A DNA stretch of 64,000 nt, from NCBI RefSeq assembly GCF_001945445.1, contig NZ_MSXW01000022.1, forward strand, positions 240,272 through 304,271. Reading direction: 5' to 3'. This document shows positions 36,522-48,600 of this stretch, one piece after another. The position numbers were made by a program, and so were the translations under genes. The notes under the pieces are model-generated. The model was not told where the DNA came from. It did not search any database and saw only the letters and a program-made list of their open reading frames with translations. The first letter of the stretch is position 1; every line of letters starts with the position of its first letter. Source of the DNA: Pseudomonas sp. PA27(2017) (GTDB lineage Bacteria > Pseudomonadota > Gammaproteobacteria > Pseudomonadales > Pseudomonadaceae).

Positions 36522-37934
36522 TCAAGGCTCGCTGAAAGAGCGATGCATGCCATCGGTGAGGGGGCCGGCAACGTAGTCGAACAGTGAACGCTCACCGGTG
36601 AGGATGGCGACGCTCACCGGTACGCCGGGTAGCAGTGGATAGCGCGTGCCGGCGTGCTCGAAGGCGTCCTGCGCAGGGCGGATACGCACGCGGAAATACG
36701 GTACGCGCTGCTCGTCGAGCACCGAGTCCGGGCTGATGTCGATCACTTCGCCGTCGATCGGCTGGAAGCCGCGGGCAATCGACGATACCAGCTGGATACG
36801 GGCTGGCTGACCCGGGGTGACCATGCCGATGTCGCCGACCGGCAGGCGTGTCTCGATCATCAGCGGCTCGTCCGCCGGTACCAGGGTCATCAGCGTGCCA
36901 CCGGGCTGGATCACGCCGCCTTCGGTGACCACCTGCAGAGTCATCACCACGCCTTCGATGGGTGAGCGCACCACCTGGCGATCGCGGCTGTCGGAGAACT
37001 TCGTCAGGCGTTCCTGCAGTTCGGTGATCTGCCGGCGCACCTCGGCGAGCTCCTTCTGCAGCTCCTCGTTACCGCCCGAGTCCAGGCTGGTGAGCGCAGC
37101 CTGCTCCTGCTTCAGCCCGGCGTATACGCGGCCCAGGGAAGCCTCGGTTTCCTGCAGGGTGCCGCGCAATTGCTGTTCGTCCTTGAGCAGCTCCAGGTGC
37201 TCGTAACGATTGGCCAGGCCCTCGGTCATCAGTTTCTGGCTGATGGCGATCTGTTCGCGCAGCAACTTGAGCTTGGAGCTGACGTGACCGATGCGCGCCT
37301 TGAGCTCCTTTTCCTCGGCACGGCGCTGCTGGATTTTCTGCTGCTGCTCCTCGGAGCGGCTGTCCAGGCGGCTCTTCTGGGCGATGAACAGATCCCGGTT
37401 GACCTTGACCTGCTCGGGAAAGTCACGGGCCAACTCCTCCGGCACCGCCATATCGGCAGCACCCGCCAACTGCGCTTCCAGGCGCAAGGCGCGGATACGC
37501 AGCGCGGCCAACAGGGCCTCGGTCTCGCGACCTTCGGACAGCATGGCGACGCGCTCGATTTCCGCCAGCGGCTCCCCAGCGGTAACGCGCTGTCCTTCGC
37601 GCACCAGGATGCGCCGCACGATGCCGCCTTCCAGGTGCTGCACCAGCTTGGTCTGCCCCAGCGACGTCACCTCACCGGTCGAGTGGCTGGCGATGTCCAG
37701 CGGGAAGAAAAGCGACCACAGCAACATGGCGCCGAGCATCAGCGCCAGCAGGCGAATGGTCAGGCGGCTGCCCAGCAGCTCGTCACCGGGCAGCGCCGGG
37801 TCGGTCTTGCCGGGCAGGAAGAAGCCGGCGAAACGGCTCAGCAGCGGGTGGTTCTCGAAGGTGCCGAGTACCCGGTCACCCAGGCGCCCCAGGCGGCTCG
37901 GTGCGTCATTGATCGACATATCGTGCTCAGCCAT
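36522..37934 (-). CDS. HlyD-type membrane fusion protein of a type I secretion system
   Basis: A 470-residue periplasmic adaptor. An N-terminal membrane span (RLLALMLGAMLLWSLFFPLD) leads to the biotinyl-lipoyl half motif VQHLEGGIVRRILVREGQRV. A long coiled coil at about 140-325 (QQKIQQRRAEEKELKARIGH and onward) precedes the second lipoyl half SPIEGVVMTLQVVTEGGVIQ and a beta-barrel domain. It bridges the ABC exporter and the TolC-type channel. The ATG at 37934 has an ideal GGGAGG site and overlaps the end of the ABC gene by 8 bp. A 240-bp gap holding the tpsB promoter follows. Confidence 0.95.
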   Translation of the reverse strand: MAEHDMSINDAPSRLGRLGDRVLGTFENHPLLSRFAGFFLPGKTDPALPGDELLGSRLTIRLLALMLGAMLLWSLFFPLDIASHSTGEVTSLGQTKLVQHLEGGIVRRILVREGQRVTAGEPLAEIERVAMLSEGRETEALLAALRIRALRLEAQLAGAADMAVPEELARDFPEQVKVNRDLFIAQKSRLDSRSEEQQQKIQQRRAEEKELKARIGHVSSKLKLLREQIAISQKLMTEGLANRYEHLELLKDEQQLRGTLQETEASLGRVYAGLKQEQAALTSLDSGGNEELQKELAEVRRQITELQERLTKFSDSRDRQVVRSPIEGVVMTLQVVTEGGVIQPGGTLMTLVPADEPLMIETRLPVGDIGMVTPGQPARIQLVSSIARGFQPIDGEVIDISPDSVLDEQRVPYFRVRIRPAQDAFEHAGTRYPLLPGVPVSVAILTGERSLFDYVAGPLTDGMHRSFSEP

Positions 37935-39612
37935 GGTCGGCACCTCCCTGAGCAGGTTCGCGCGGCCCGTCACGCAACACGCGTGGTACCGGTTTATGGT
38001 TGAGGTCGATCACCGTATCGGCAGCGCCGAGAATGAAGCCTTCGTTGCTCATCACCACCAGCGTACGGCCTTCGCGTACCAGGCGGCTGAGCAAGGCAGC
38101 GATGGCCTTGCAGCCCTCCGCATCGACTCCCTCGGTGGGGTCGTCCAGCACCACCAGTTGGCCACCGCCGATGACGGCGCGCGCCAGCGCCAGGCGTCGG
38201 CGGATCCCCAATGGGATGCTGCCACCGCCATTGCGCACGGTCAGCCCCAGGCCTTCAGCACCGCCCTCGACGAAGCTGCCCACCGCCAGTTCACGACACA
38301 CCTCCAAAACCCGTGCATCGGTCGTTTCCGGCGCCAGCACACAGAGATTCTCGCGCAGGGTGCCGTCGAAGAACTGCGGCTCCTGCGGCAGATAGGCGAC
38401 CTGCCGGCGCCACCATTGCGGGTCGGCCTGGCGCAAGTCCATGCCGTCGACCAGCAGATGCCCGCGGCTGGGCTCCAGCAGCCCGACCAACAGGCGCGAC
38501 AAGGTGGTTTTGCCACTGCCGTTGGCACCCGTGAAGGCCAGCACCTTGCCAGCCTCCAGCTGGTAATCGAAATGCTCCAGTACCGGCACGGCCTGCTTGG
38601 GGTAACCAAAGGCCAGGTCTTCGAAACGCAGGCTGCCGCGGGTCTGCCCCAGGCGCACGCCTTCGCCGCGCTCGCGAGGGATGGCGCACAACTGGCGGGC
38701 CAGTTCCAGCGCACGCTGGCCTCGGCCGATCTGCTCGCCCAGACCGAGGGCACGGGTCAGGGCCGCCAGGGCCCGGCTGGCGAGGATGTTGCAGCCGATC
38801 AGCGAACCGATGTCGAGGTTACCGGCCAGCACTTCGCGGGCGCCCAGGCCCATGATCACCATGCTGAGAATCAGCGTGCCGGCATAGCTGGCGTTCTGCA
38901 TGGTGTTCTGCAGGCGATTGAGCTGGGCACGCTGTTCGGCCTGCTCGTCGGCGCAGGCCCGCCACTTTTCCTTCAACACATCGGCTGCGGAAAACGCCCG
39001 TACCATTTCCCCACCGGCGGTGAGGTTGTGCTGGTAGCCGGCCATCTGCATGGCGATGCGGCTCTGCGCCTCCATCGGTTCACGCAGGCGGCGTTGGGCC
39101 AACAACGACACCAGCGTCACACCGGCCATCACCAGCAGGGCCATACAGGCCAGGAACGGGCTGAGCATGCCCAGCACCACGACGAACACGAAGGCGAACG
39201 GCGTGTCCAGCAGGGTCACCAGGTTGGGCGCGCCAAAGCACTGCTGCACGGTGCTCTGCCCGGAAAGGATTTCCCGCCGAGCAGTATGCGGCAGTTGCTC
39301 GACCAGGGCGTACTGGCCACGCACGGCACCTTCGAACAGCGTCTCGCCCAGTTCGGTATCTGCCCGCGCGCACAGCCACTGGGCCAGGCGTAAACGCGCG
39401 TTGCGCAGCAAGACCTCGAAGCCCACCGCCATGACGGCGCCGATGGTCAGGGTCACCAGGGTCGCATCCACACCCAGCGCCAGGTAGCGGTTGAGCACAT
39501 GGATGCTGTACAGCGAGCTGGCCAGGCCAAGCAGGTTGATCAACAGCGAGGACAGCCACAGTTCCAGGCGTAACCTGGGTTGCAGGGCGATGCGGCGGAG
39601 AAACTCGTTCAT
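37927..39612 (-). CDS. ABC exporter of the type I system with degenerate ATPase motifs
   Basis: A 561-residue half-transporter with an N-terminal membrane domain (spans near 20-45, 50-70, 135-170, 240-280) and a C-terminal nucleotide-binding domain. Walker A is intact (GANGSGKT, 362-369), as is Gln410 of the Q-loop. The signature LSGGQ is replaced by IPLGI (466-470). Walker B reads LVVLDD, with Asp491 in place of the catalytic Glu. The H-loop His is Asn523 (MSNEG). There is no N-terminal C39-like peptidase domain. It probably energises export of the giant adhesin encoded just upstream (49-bp gap). ATP hydrolysis may be slow or may need another subunit. Confidence 0.92.
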   Translation of the reverse strand: MNEFLRRIALQPRLRLELWLSSLLINLLGLASSLYSIHVLNRYLALGVDATLVTLTIGAVMAVGFEVLLRNARLRLAQWLCARADTELGETLFEGAVRGQYALVEQLPHTARREILSGQSTVQQCFGAPNLVTLLDTPFAFVFVVVLGMLSPFLACMALLVMAGVTLVSLLAQRRLREPMEAQSRIAMQMAGYQHNLTAGGEMVRAFSAADVLKEKWRACADEQAEQRAQLNRLQNTMQNASYAGTLILSMVIMGLGAREVLAGNLDIGSLIGCNILASRALAALTRALGLGEQIGRGQRALELARQLCAIPRERGEGVRLGQTRGSLRFEDLAFGYPKQAVPVLEHFDYQLEAGKVLAFTGANGSGKTTLSRLLVGLLEPSRGHLLVDGMDLRQADPQWWRRQVAYLPQEPQFFDGTLRENLCVLAPETTDARVLEVCRELAVGSFVEGGAEGLGLTVRNGGGSIPLGIRRRLALARAVIGGGQLVVLDDPTEGVDAEGCKAIAALLSRLVREGRTLVVMSNEGFILGAADTVIDLNHKPVPRVLRDGPREPAQGGADHG

Positions 39613-39661
39613 CGTGACACTCGGGAAAAGCTCCCTGCGCACGACCGCGCAGGGAAAGGGG

Positions 39662-42600
39662 TTACACCGTGTAGGGCTGGATGATGTCCTGCGGCAGGCT
39701 GTGCGCATCGGGCTGGTTAGCCAGCTCGGCGAGCGCCACCAGGCCGCTGCCATCGCTACCGCTGGCGGTATCAGCATCGTAGTAGAGCCGCGTGACATCA
39801 CCATTGGAGATCAGGAAGAAGGCGGCACCGTTGTGTTGCCCATTACCGCTGATCGCCGCCTCCAACTCGTCCAGATGCCCATTGCTGCCGGTACCGAACT
39901 GGAACTGCCCAGGCGCGAAGCTGACGCGATAGACGTCGGCGTTGCCCTGCCCGGCCAGCTGCGCCAGGGTGTCCATGATGTCCCCCGTGAAGGATTGCGA
40001 CACCGAGGTCAGGCTATTCAGGCCACCGAATGCAGTGGGGTCGAAGGTCAGGTGGTCAACCCCGGCCTGGAAGTCGAGGATCGCGTCCATGCCATCGGCT
40101 GGCGAGCTGTAGTGGAAGCGATCCGCCCCCGCCCCGCCGCTCAGCACGTCGGCCCCTGCGCCACCGACCAGCAGATCGTCGCCATCGCCGCCGTTGAGTA
40201 CATCGCTGCCGGCACCGCCGAACAGCCGGTCGTTGCCACCCAGGCCGGACAGGTTGTCGGCACCCGCCGTCCCGGTGAGCAGGTCGTCGCCGGCCCCGGC
40301 CTGGTCGTTATTGCGCAGCACCACGTCCTTGCTGATCAGCACGTATGGGCTGTTGGCCGTGGCGCGCAGCACGATGGACATCATCTCGTCGGCCTCCACG
40401 GCACGGTCGCCACTGACCTGGAAGCTGAAGCTGGCCGTGGTACTGCCGGCGGCGAAGGTGACGCTGCCCGCCGGCAGGGTGCCACCGAAGTCATCGGCGT
40501 CCACGCCCTGCCCCGCACCCGGCGTGACGCTCCAGTAGAAGGTTTCGGCGCTGCCCGTGGGGTTGCGCGTCAGCTGGTAGGTGACCGTCTGCAGGCCACT
40601 GTCGCCTTCCACCAGGCTGTCCGGGCCGGTGATGGCCAGGCCCAGGTCGTCGTCGCGGATGGTGCCACCGAGGGTGGTGGCGCCACCGGCGATGGCCGGA
40701 TGAGTGAAGGTGAGGTTGAACGACTCGTCGCCCTCACGCAGCGAGTCACCGCGGATCGGCAGGCTGAAGATCATCTCCGACACACCGGCTGCCAGGGTGA
40801 TGGTGCCGGTCAGCGGTATGGTGAAATCGTTGGCGTCTACCGCCCCGACGATGCTGTAACCGATGGTCAGTGCCGCACCATCCGGCCCGGCGCGCAGGAT
40901 GCGGTAGGTCAGCGGCGTGGTGGTACCCGGAGCGCCTTCCAGACGACTGTTGTCCAGCGCCAGTACGGTCACGGCGACGTCGTCGCTCTGGATGGTCGCC
41001 CGCGCGCTGCCCTGCAGCGGGTTGACGCTACTGCCGCCGCCACTGCTGGATAGCTGCACCGTGAACTGCTCGTCGGACTCACCCAGGTCATCACCGTTGA
41101 CGACGATCTCCAGCACCTTGCTGGTCTCACCAGCGGCGAACTGCAGGGTTCCGGTGGGCAGCACACCACCGACGAAATCACTGCCGTCCGCCGGAGCAGC
41201 GCCGCTGCCGGCCACCGACCAGTCGATGCTGGCGCTCGAGGCGGTATCGCCACTGCGGGTCACGGTGAAACGGAACACCGTGGTGGCGCCGCCATTACCT
41301 TCGGCCAGCACACTATCCACCACGCGGATGGCGAACTGGTTGTCGTCGTTGACGATGGTGCCACTGGCACGGTCGTTGATCAGGTCGATGCCCTGCGGCT
41401 CGCTGAGCACCACCTCGAAGCCCTGATCCGGGCCGAGTACATCGTCGCCACGCACGCGAATGACGAGGTCCTTGTGGGTTTCGCCATCGGCGAATACCAG
41501 CGATCCGGAAGGCAGTACGCCGCCGTCGAAACTGCCGGCGTTGGCCGGATAGGTGCCGTTGCCGCGCAGCGACCAGTCGACGCTGACGCTGCCGGCGCTG
41601 TCACCGACGCGCTCCACACGATAGACGAATTCGGTGATGTCACCGGTATCACCCTCGCGCTGGCGGTCGCTACCCAAGGCGGCGATGCTCAGGCCACGGT
41701 CATCGTTGAGGATGGTGACGCTTGCCTCGCCGGTGAGGATGGTGGCGCCTTCGGCATCACTGAGCACCACGGAGAAGGTTTCGTCCTGCTCGCCGAGGGT
41801 ATCGGCATCCACCCACACGGTGATGGTCTTGCTGGTCTCACCCACCCCGAAGGCGACCACGCCACTGACGTAGATACCGCCGAAGTCCTCGGCATTGGCC
41901 GGGTTGGCGCCTGACGGCAGCACCTCCCAGAGCACGCTGGCCGGGCCGGACAGGTCACCACCGCGGGTGACGGTGAAGGTCACCGGGGTCTGCATGCCAT
42001 CGCTGCCCTCCACCACCGTGGCGGCGTCGGCGCTGATCCACAGCACCGGGTCGTCGTTGAGCACCACGGCGCTGACCGGGCCGGTGGTGATGGTGGAGCC
42101 GTAGCTGGGGTTCTCCAGCTGCACGGCGAAGCTCTCGTCTTCCTCGCCCAGTTCGTCGCCGCGCACGGCGACGGTAAAGGTTTTACTGGTTTCGCCATCG
42201 GCGAACTGCACGGTGCCGGTCAGCGCGGCGAACTCGGCGTCGCTCAGCGGATGCGCGCCGATACCGGCTGCACGCCAGTCGACGCTGGCGGTGCCCACGG
42301 CACTTCCGGTACGGTCGATACGGAAGGTGAACAGGGTCAGGCCGCTGTCGCCTTCGACCAGCTCACGGGTCACCACGCTCAGGGCCAGGCTGTCGTCGTC
42401 GTTGACGAGGGTGCCGACCTGATCGTTGCCGACGATGTCGGTGTTGCCGGTCGGGTTGGACAGGTGCAGGGTGAACGACTCGTCGCCTTCGTCGAAACCA
42501 TCGCCGAGCACATCGATGTAGATGTCCTTGTGGGTTTCACCGGCGGCGAATATCACAGAGCCGGACGGCAGTACGCCGCCGGGGAAATCGGCTGCACTGG

Positions 42601-45600
42601 CTGAGCCGGCCTGCACCTGCCAGTCGACCGAAGTCTGGCCGCTGGTATCACCGCTACGGGTCACGGTGAAATGCAGGCGTCCCGGCGTGCCGTTATCGCC
42701 CTCATGAACCTGTGCGACGACACTGGCCAGGGTCAGGTCGATGTCGTCGTTACGAATCACCCCCGCCGCACTGCCGGCGCCGGCATCGACGCTGCTGCCA
42801 GCGCCCGGCTGGTAAAGCTCGACACTGAAATGCTCGTCGACTTCGACGTCGCGATCACTGCGCACCGGAATACTCAGTACCATCTCGCTCTGCCCATCGG
42901 CGAAGGTCAGCGTGCCGCTGGTGGCGAAGAAGTCACTGACATCGGTGTCGCCATGGTTGATGCGCCAGTTGACCGTGGAGGTGCCCTCGGTGCTGCCGGT
43001 GCGGGTCACAGTGAAGGTCAGTGTGGTGCCTTCGACGCCATCAGCGGCGCGCGGGGCGATGGCGAACACGTCGTCATCGTTGCGAATCAGCGCAGTCACC
43101 TGCTGGTTGGCGAAGGTATGGCTGAGGCTGTCGCTCGGCGCCTGCAGGCTGACGGTGAAGCCTTCGTCGGGCTCCAGCTGATTGTCGCCAGCGACCCAGA
43201 CGGTAATGGTCTGGCTCATCTGCCCTTCGGCGAAGGTGAGGTTGCCGAACGGCAACTGGCCGCCGGAGAAATCATCCGCCGAAGCCGGATTGACGCCGCT
43301 GCCGGCCACGCTCCAGGCCAGGGTCGTGGCCAGGCCGCTACCAGTACGGGTGACCAGGAACTGGTAGCCCGTGGCGCCATTGTCACCTTCGACCGGCGTT
43401 GCGGCCACGCCGATACTCCAGTGCACGTCATCGCTGACGATGGTGCCGGTGGCGCTGCCGACCTTGATGTCGGAGCCGGCCGAGGCGTTGCCGAGCACCA
43501 CCTGGAAGCTTTCGTCCGGCTCGACCGCACGATCACCGATGACGGTGATGCTGATGGTCTGGCTGCCGGTATCGCCCGAGGCGAAATTCAGCGTGCCACT
43601 GGGTAGTACGCCGCCGAGGAAGTCGGCAGCGTCGGCCAGCCCCTGCAGGCTCCAGTCCACGCTGGTGGCCAGATCGAGGTTGCCACTGCGGCTGACGGTG
43701 AAGGTGTAGACGGTCTGCAGGCCATCATGGCCTTCGACGTGACGCGCATCGCTGGCCACGAGGGTCAGCGATACGTCGTCGTTGACGATGGTGGCATCGG
43801 CCGTGGCCTGGGTGAACACCACGCCATCGGCGCTGTTCAGGCTCAGGCGGAAATCCTCGTTGACCTCGCCGCTGTAATCGCCGCGCACCGGAACGCGGAT
43901 GGTCAGTTGCTCCTGGCCGGCGACGAAGGTCACGCTGCCGCTGGTCTGCAGAAAGTCATCCGCCGAGGCCGGATTGGCGCCAATGCCGGCCACGCTCCAG
44001 TTGATGGTCTCCGTGCCCGACAGCTTGCCGCTGCGGGTGAGCACGAAGTCGAACCAGGTGGTCTGGCCGTCATCGCCTTCGGCCTGGGCGGCCGGTGCAG
44101 CGACGTCGATCACCACGTCGTCGGCGCGGATCAGGCCCTCGGCGCTGGCCTGGCTGATCAACAGGCCGCTGGACGGGTTGCTCAGCACCACGCTGAACCC
44201 TTCGTCGTACTCGGCCAGCACATCGCCGCGCACGTTGATGGTCAGGGTGACGCTGGCTTGCCCCGCCGGCAGCACCAGCGAGCCGGAAGGCAGCACGCCC
44301 AGGGCGAAGTCACTGCCGTCCGCCGGGTGCACGCCGCTGCCAATCACGGCCCAGTCGACGGTCTTCGGCTGATCCAGCGAGCCGCTACGGGTGATGGTGA
44401 AGGTGAATGCGGTGGTGCCGCTGTTACCCTCGGCCTTGCTGGCGTCGGTGGCGGCGATGCTGATGCTGGCATCGTCATTGACGATGATGCTGCTGGCGCT
44501 GCCGGTCTGGATCTGCGCGCCGACCGGGTTGCCCAGCACGATCTGAAAGGCTTCGTCGCCTTCCACCTGGGTATCGCCGTTGACCAGCACGGTGATGGTC
44601 TTGCTCGACTCGCCATCGGCGAACGTTAGACTGCCGCTCGGCAGGCCGCTGTTGTCGCCCAACTGATCGGCCGTGGCGAAATCGGCCACGCCAGCCTGCG
44701 CCGACCCCAAGCGCCAGTTGACGCTGGCACTGCCACTGGTGTCGCCGCTGCGCTGCACGGTGAAGGTGAACGCCGTAGTGCCGCTGTGCCCCTCGGCCAG
44801 CTCGGTCTGCCCAGCCACGATGTTGAAGGCCGCATCGTCGTTGAGAATGGTGCCCTCGGCGGTGGCCTGGGTGATGGTGTCGCCCGTGGTACCCGTGCCC
44901 AGGGTGATCTGCACGCTGTAAGTCTCGTCGGCCTCGGCCACGGCGTCCTGGCTGGACTGCACGCTGATGGTCTTGGTCAGTTCGCCCGGGGCGAAGGTCA
45001 CCGAACCGGACATCGCTTGGCCGGCCAGGTCCGCTGCATTGGCGCTGCCGTTGAGCAGGATCTGCCAGTTGATGGTCTGGCTCTGCACCGTGTCGTGGCT
45101 GCGGCTGATGACGAAGGTCTGCGCCTGGCCCTCCTGCGCCGCCGGGCCGGCGACGATGGAGAAACTCGAGTCGTCGTTGCGGATGGTGCCGGTAGCACTG
45201 GTGCGGATCGGGTCGCTGATGTCGCTGCTGAGGTTGCCCAGGACGATGCGGAAGTTCTCGACCTGCTCCGGGGTAACATCGCCGACCACGGTAACCGTGA
45301 TGGTCTTGCTGGTCTCGCCGGCGGCAAAGGACAGATTGCCACTCAGGGGGCCAGTGAAATCGGCGGCGTTGGTGCTGTCGTGCAGCAGCGACCAGCTCAG
45401 GCTGGAGGCGCCAGTGGTGACACCAGAACGAGTCACGGTGAAGGTCAGGGTCTGATTGGCATCGGTTTCGGTGATCGAGGCATCGGCGATGCTGATGCCG
45501 GTGTCATCGTTGACGATGGTCAGGTCTGGGCTGTTCTGGCCACTGACTGGTCGATTGACGATGCCGGCGCTGTTGAGGGTCTCCTCGTAGAACACCACGC

Positions 45601-48600
45601 GGAAGCCTTCGTTGTTCTCGACCTGACCATCGCCGCGCACGACGATATTGATGTTGCCGGTCATCATGTCATTGGCGAAGGTCAGCGTACCGCTGGGCAG
45701 CACGCCGCCGGGGAAGTCCGCCCCATCGACCGGATTCGCGCCAACACCTTCGACACGCCACTTCACCGAGCCGACACCGGTGTAGCCGGTACGGTTGACC
45801 GTCAGCGAATAGGTGGTGGTCTGGCCCGCATCCGCCTCGCTCTGGCTGGCAGTGGTTGGCGTGGCGGTGTAACGCGTATCGCTTTCCAACAGGGTACCGG
45901 TGACGTTCATGCTGCTGGAGCCGCTGGCGAGCGACGCATCGCTGGCGAAACGCACACTGGAGCCGGCGCTGTCGGCCGGGGCATTGAGACGCAGGGTAAA
46001 GCCTTCGGTGTTCTCGATGATGCCGTCGGCCTTGAGCAGGTCGAGCAGCGAGACGTTGTAACTGTATTGCCCGGCCGGCACGGTGAAGGTACCGCTCAGG
46101 CTGACGAAATCGGCGTTGCTGGTGGTGCCGTTGGTCAGGGTGTAGCCGATGGTCAGCGCGTTATCCATGCGCCCGTTGCGCACGATGGTGAAGTTCAGCG
46201 GTTGCCCCTCGTAGCCACTGGCGACCGGATCGGCGTTGCCGAAATAACCGACCCACAGGCGGATATCGTCGTTCTTCAGGGTGGTGCTGGCACTGCTTTG
46301 CGCCGGGTCGAGGCCGGTCGGGCCGTACTCGTCACGGTACTGCGAGCTGATGAACGGATGGCTGTAGGCATCGTTCGGCGAGATCAGCGAGAAGTTCAGC
46401 AAGGTATCCGGCTCGATCACGGTGTCGCCCGGGAAGGTCACCGTGACCTGCTTGCTGGTCTCGCCCGCGGCGAAGTTCACCACGCCATAGGTGGTGTTGA
46501 AATAAGGCGAAGTCACCGCTGCAGCGTCGCCGCCGTAGCTGCTTACCTGCGCCCCGCCATTGCCGCCGCCCCAGTTGATGTTGCTGCCGACGATCTGCCA
46601 GGCCACGCTGCTGGCGTAGTCCACACTGCCGCCAGGCTGCGCGGTACGGGTGATGGTGAAGGTGACACTGGTGCTACCGGTGTTGCCCTCGAACAGTTCA
46701 CTGGTGCTGCTGGTCACGCCGAGCAGGGCTGCCGGCTCGTCGTTCAGCACCCACCCCCCCTGGTTGTAACCGAGCGCCGGCGTCTCGATGTCGCCATCGA
46801 GATTCTGCGGGTTGCTCAGCTCCATCTTGACTTCTTCACGCCAGGTCTCGGTCAGCGTGTCGTTGACGGTGTAGAGGGTGACGGTCTTGGTCAGCTCGCC
46901 ATCGAGGAAGGTGAAGCTGCCGCTGAGCGTGCGCGTGGCGGCGTCCCACGACAGGCCGGGGTTATTGGCCAGGATCGCGCTCATGTCCAGGTCGGCCGGG
47001 TCGAGCTTGTACCAGTCGCTGCGCACGTTGTTGGATTCGTTGCCGGTTTCCGAGCCGCCCAGGACGATTTTCCAGTCCACCGAGTCGCGACCGCGTTGGT
47101 CGCCTTCGCGGGTGATGGTGAAGACCAGGTCGGCGCCTTCGGCAACATGCTCGCTGCTGACGTCGAAGCGCGTGTCGTCGTTCTTCAGCACCGCATAGTT
47201 GTTGGCATAGCCGGGGTTGGCCGTCGAGCCGGATTGGATGCTGCTGCCCGGGCTGGCCTGGTTCAGGTACAGGCGGAAGGCCTCGTTGTACTCGCCCAGG
47301 TCGTCCACACGGGTGCGAATGGTCACATAACCGACCGACTGCCCATCGACGAAGGACAGGCGCCCGGAAAGCGCTTCATTTGGCGCGAAATCATCGGTGT
47401 CCATCGCGGTATAGCCGCTGACACTGGTCTGCACCGCCCAGTCGACCCAGGCCGGGCCGGCGGTGGAAATGGTGCGATAGACCGCGAAGGTATGCTCGAT
47501 ATAGCCATCGGCCGCACTGCCGCCATCGGCAACGGTATCGCCCTCGAAACGTTCACGCCCGGTGGTGGGGGTGTCCTGGATGTAGAACTCGGCCTCGTCG
47601 CGCTGAACCTCGCCGAACAGGTAGACGGTGGACGCGCTGGTGTTGTTCTGCAGCGTGGTATCGGAGGTGTAGATGTTCTGGCTACCAGTCTGCGGCGCGC
47701 GCAGCTCATCGATACCGCCGGTATTGGTGAACTGCACCTTGAACCACTGGTCGTCCTCGATGACGTTGTCGCCGCGCACGCTGATGGTGATGGTCTTGCT
47801 GGTTTCGCCATTGGCGAAGTTGACCGTACCCGACGGCAGGCTGCCGCCGACGAAATCGGCACCGTCGACCGCGGCTTCCCAACGGCCGCTGGCGAATTCG
47901 TAGACATCCTGCCCGCTGAGGTTCCAGCTCAGGCTGGAAGCCTTGGCCGTATCGCCACTGCGGGTCAGGGTAATGGTGTAGGTGGTGGTCTCGCCGTCGA
48001 TCTTCTCGGCCTGACGTGCCTGCGCCCACTCGATGGTGACCCGCGTGTCATCGTTGGCGATGGTGCTCTGCACGCTGCCGCTGCTGCCGATCGAGGTGCC
48101 ACCGCTGGGGTTGCTCAGCACCAGGTTGAAGCGCTCGTTGCCTTCCACGCTGCCGACCCCGGTGTCGCCATAGGCGTAGACGCGGAAGGTCTTGCTGGTC
48201 TCGTTCGCCAGGAAGGTCACGGTGCCGGACGGATTGAGGTTCACCGAGCCGTTGGTGAAGTCCAGGTAGTCGGTATCGACATGCTGCACGGCCCAATCGA
48301 CCGTGCTGGTCTGGTTCAGGTTGCCGGTGCGGGTGACGGTGTATTCGAAGAACGCCCCGGTGCCATGCCCAGCATCGCCCTCGCTGCGCGACAGGGTGCC
48401 GATAATGCTCAACTCGGCATCGTCGTTGCGTACCACGCCATCGGCACTGGCCGTGGTGATCTCGTTGCCCGGCGAGGCGTTTTCCAGCAGCACCCGCAGC
48501 GTTTCGTTGCCTTCGAGCTGGCTGTCGCCCGCCACGCGCAGGGTAATGGTCTTGCTGGTTTCGCCGGCGGCGAAGGTCACGCTGCCATACGGAATGCCGT

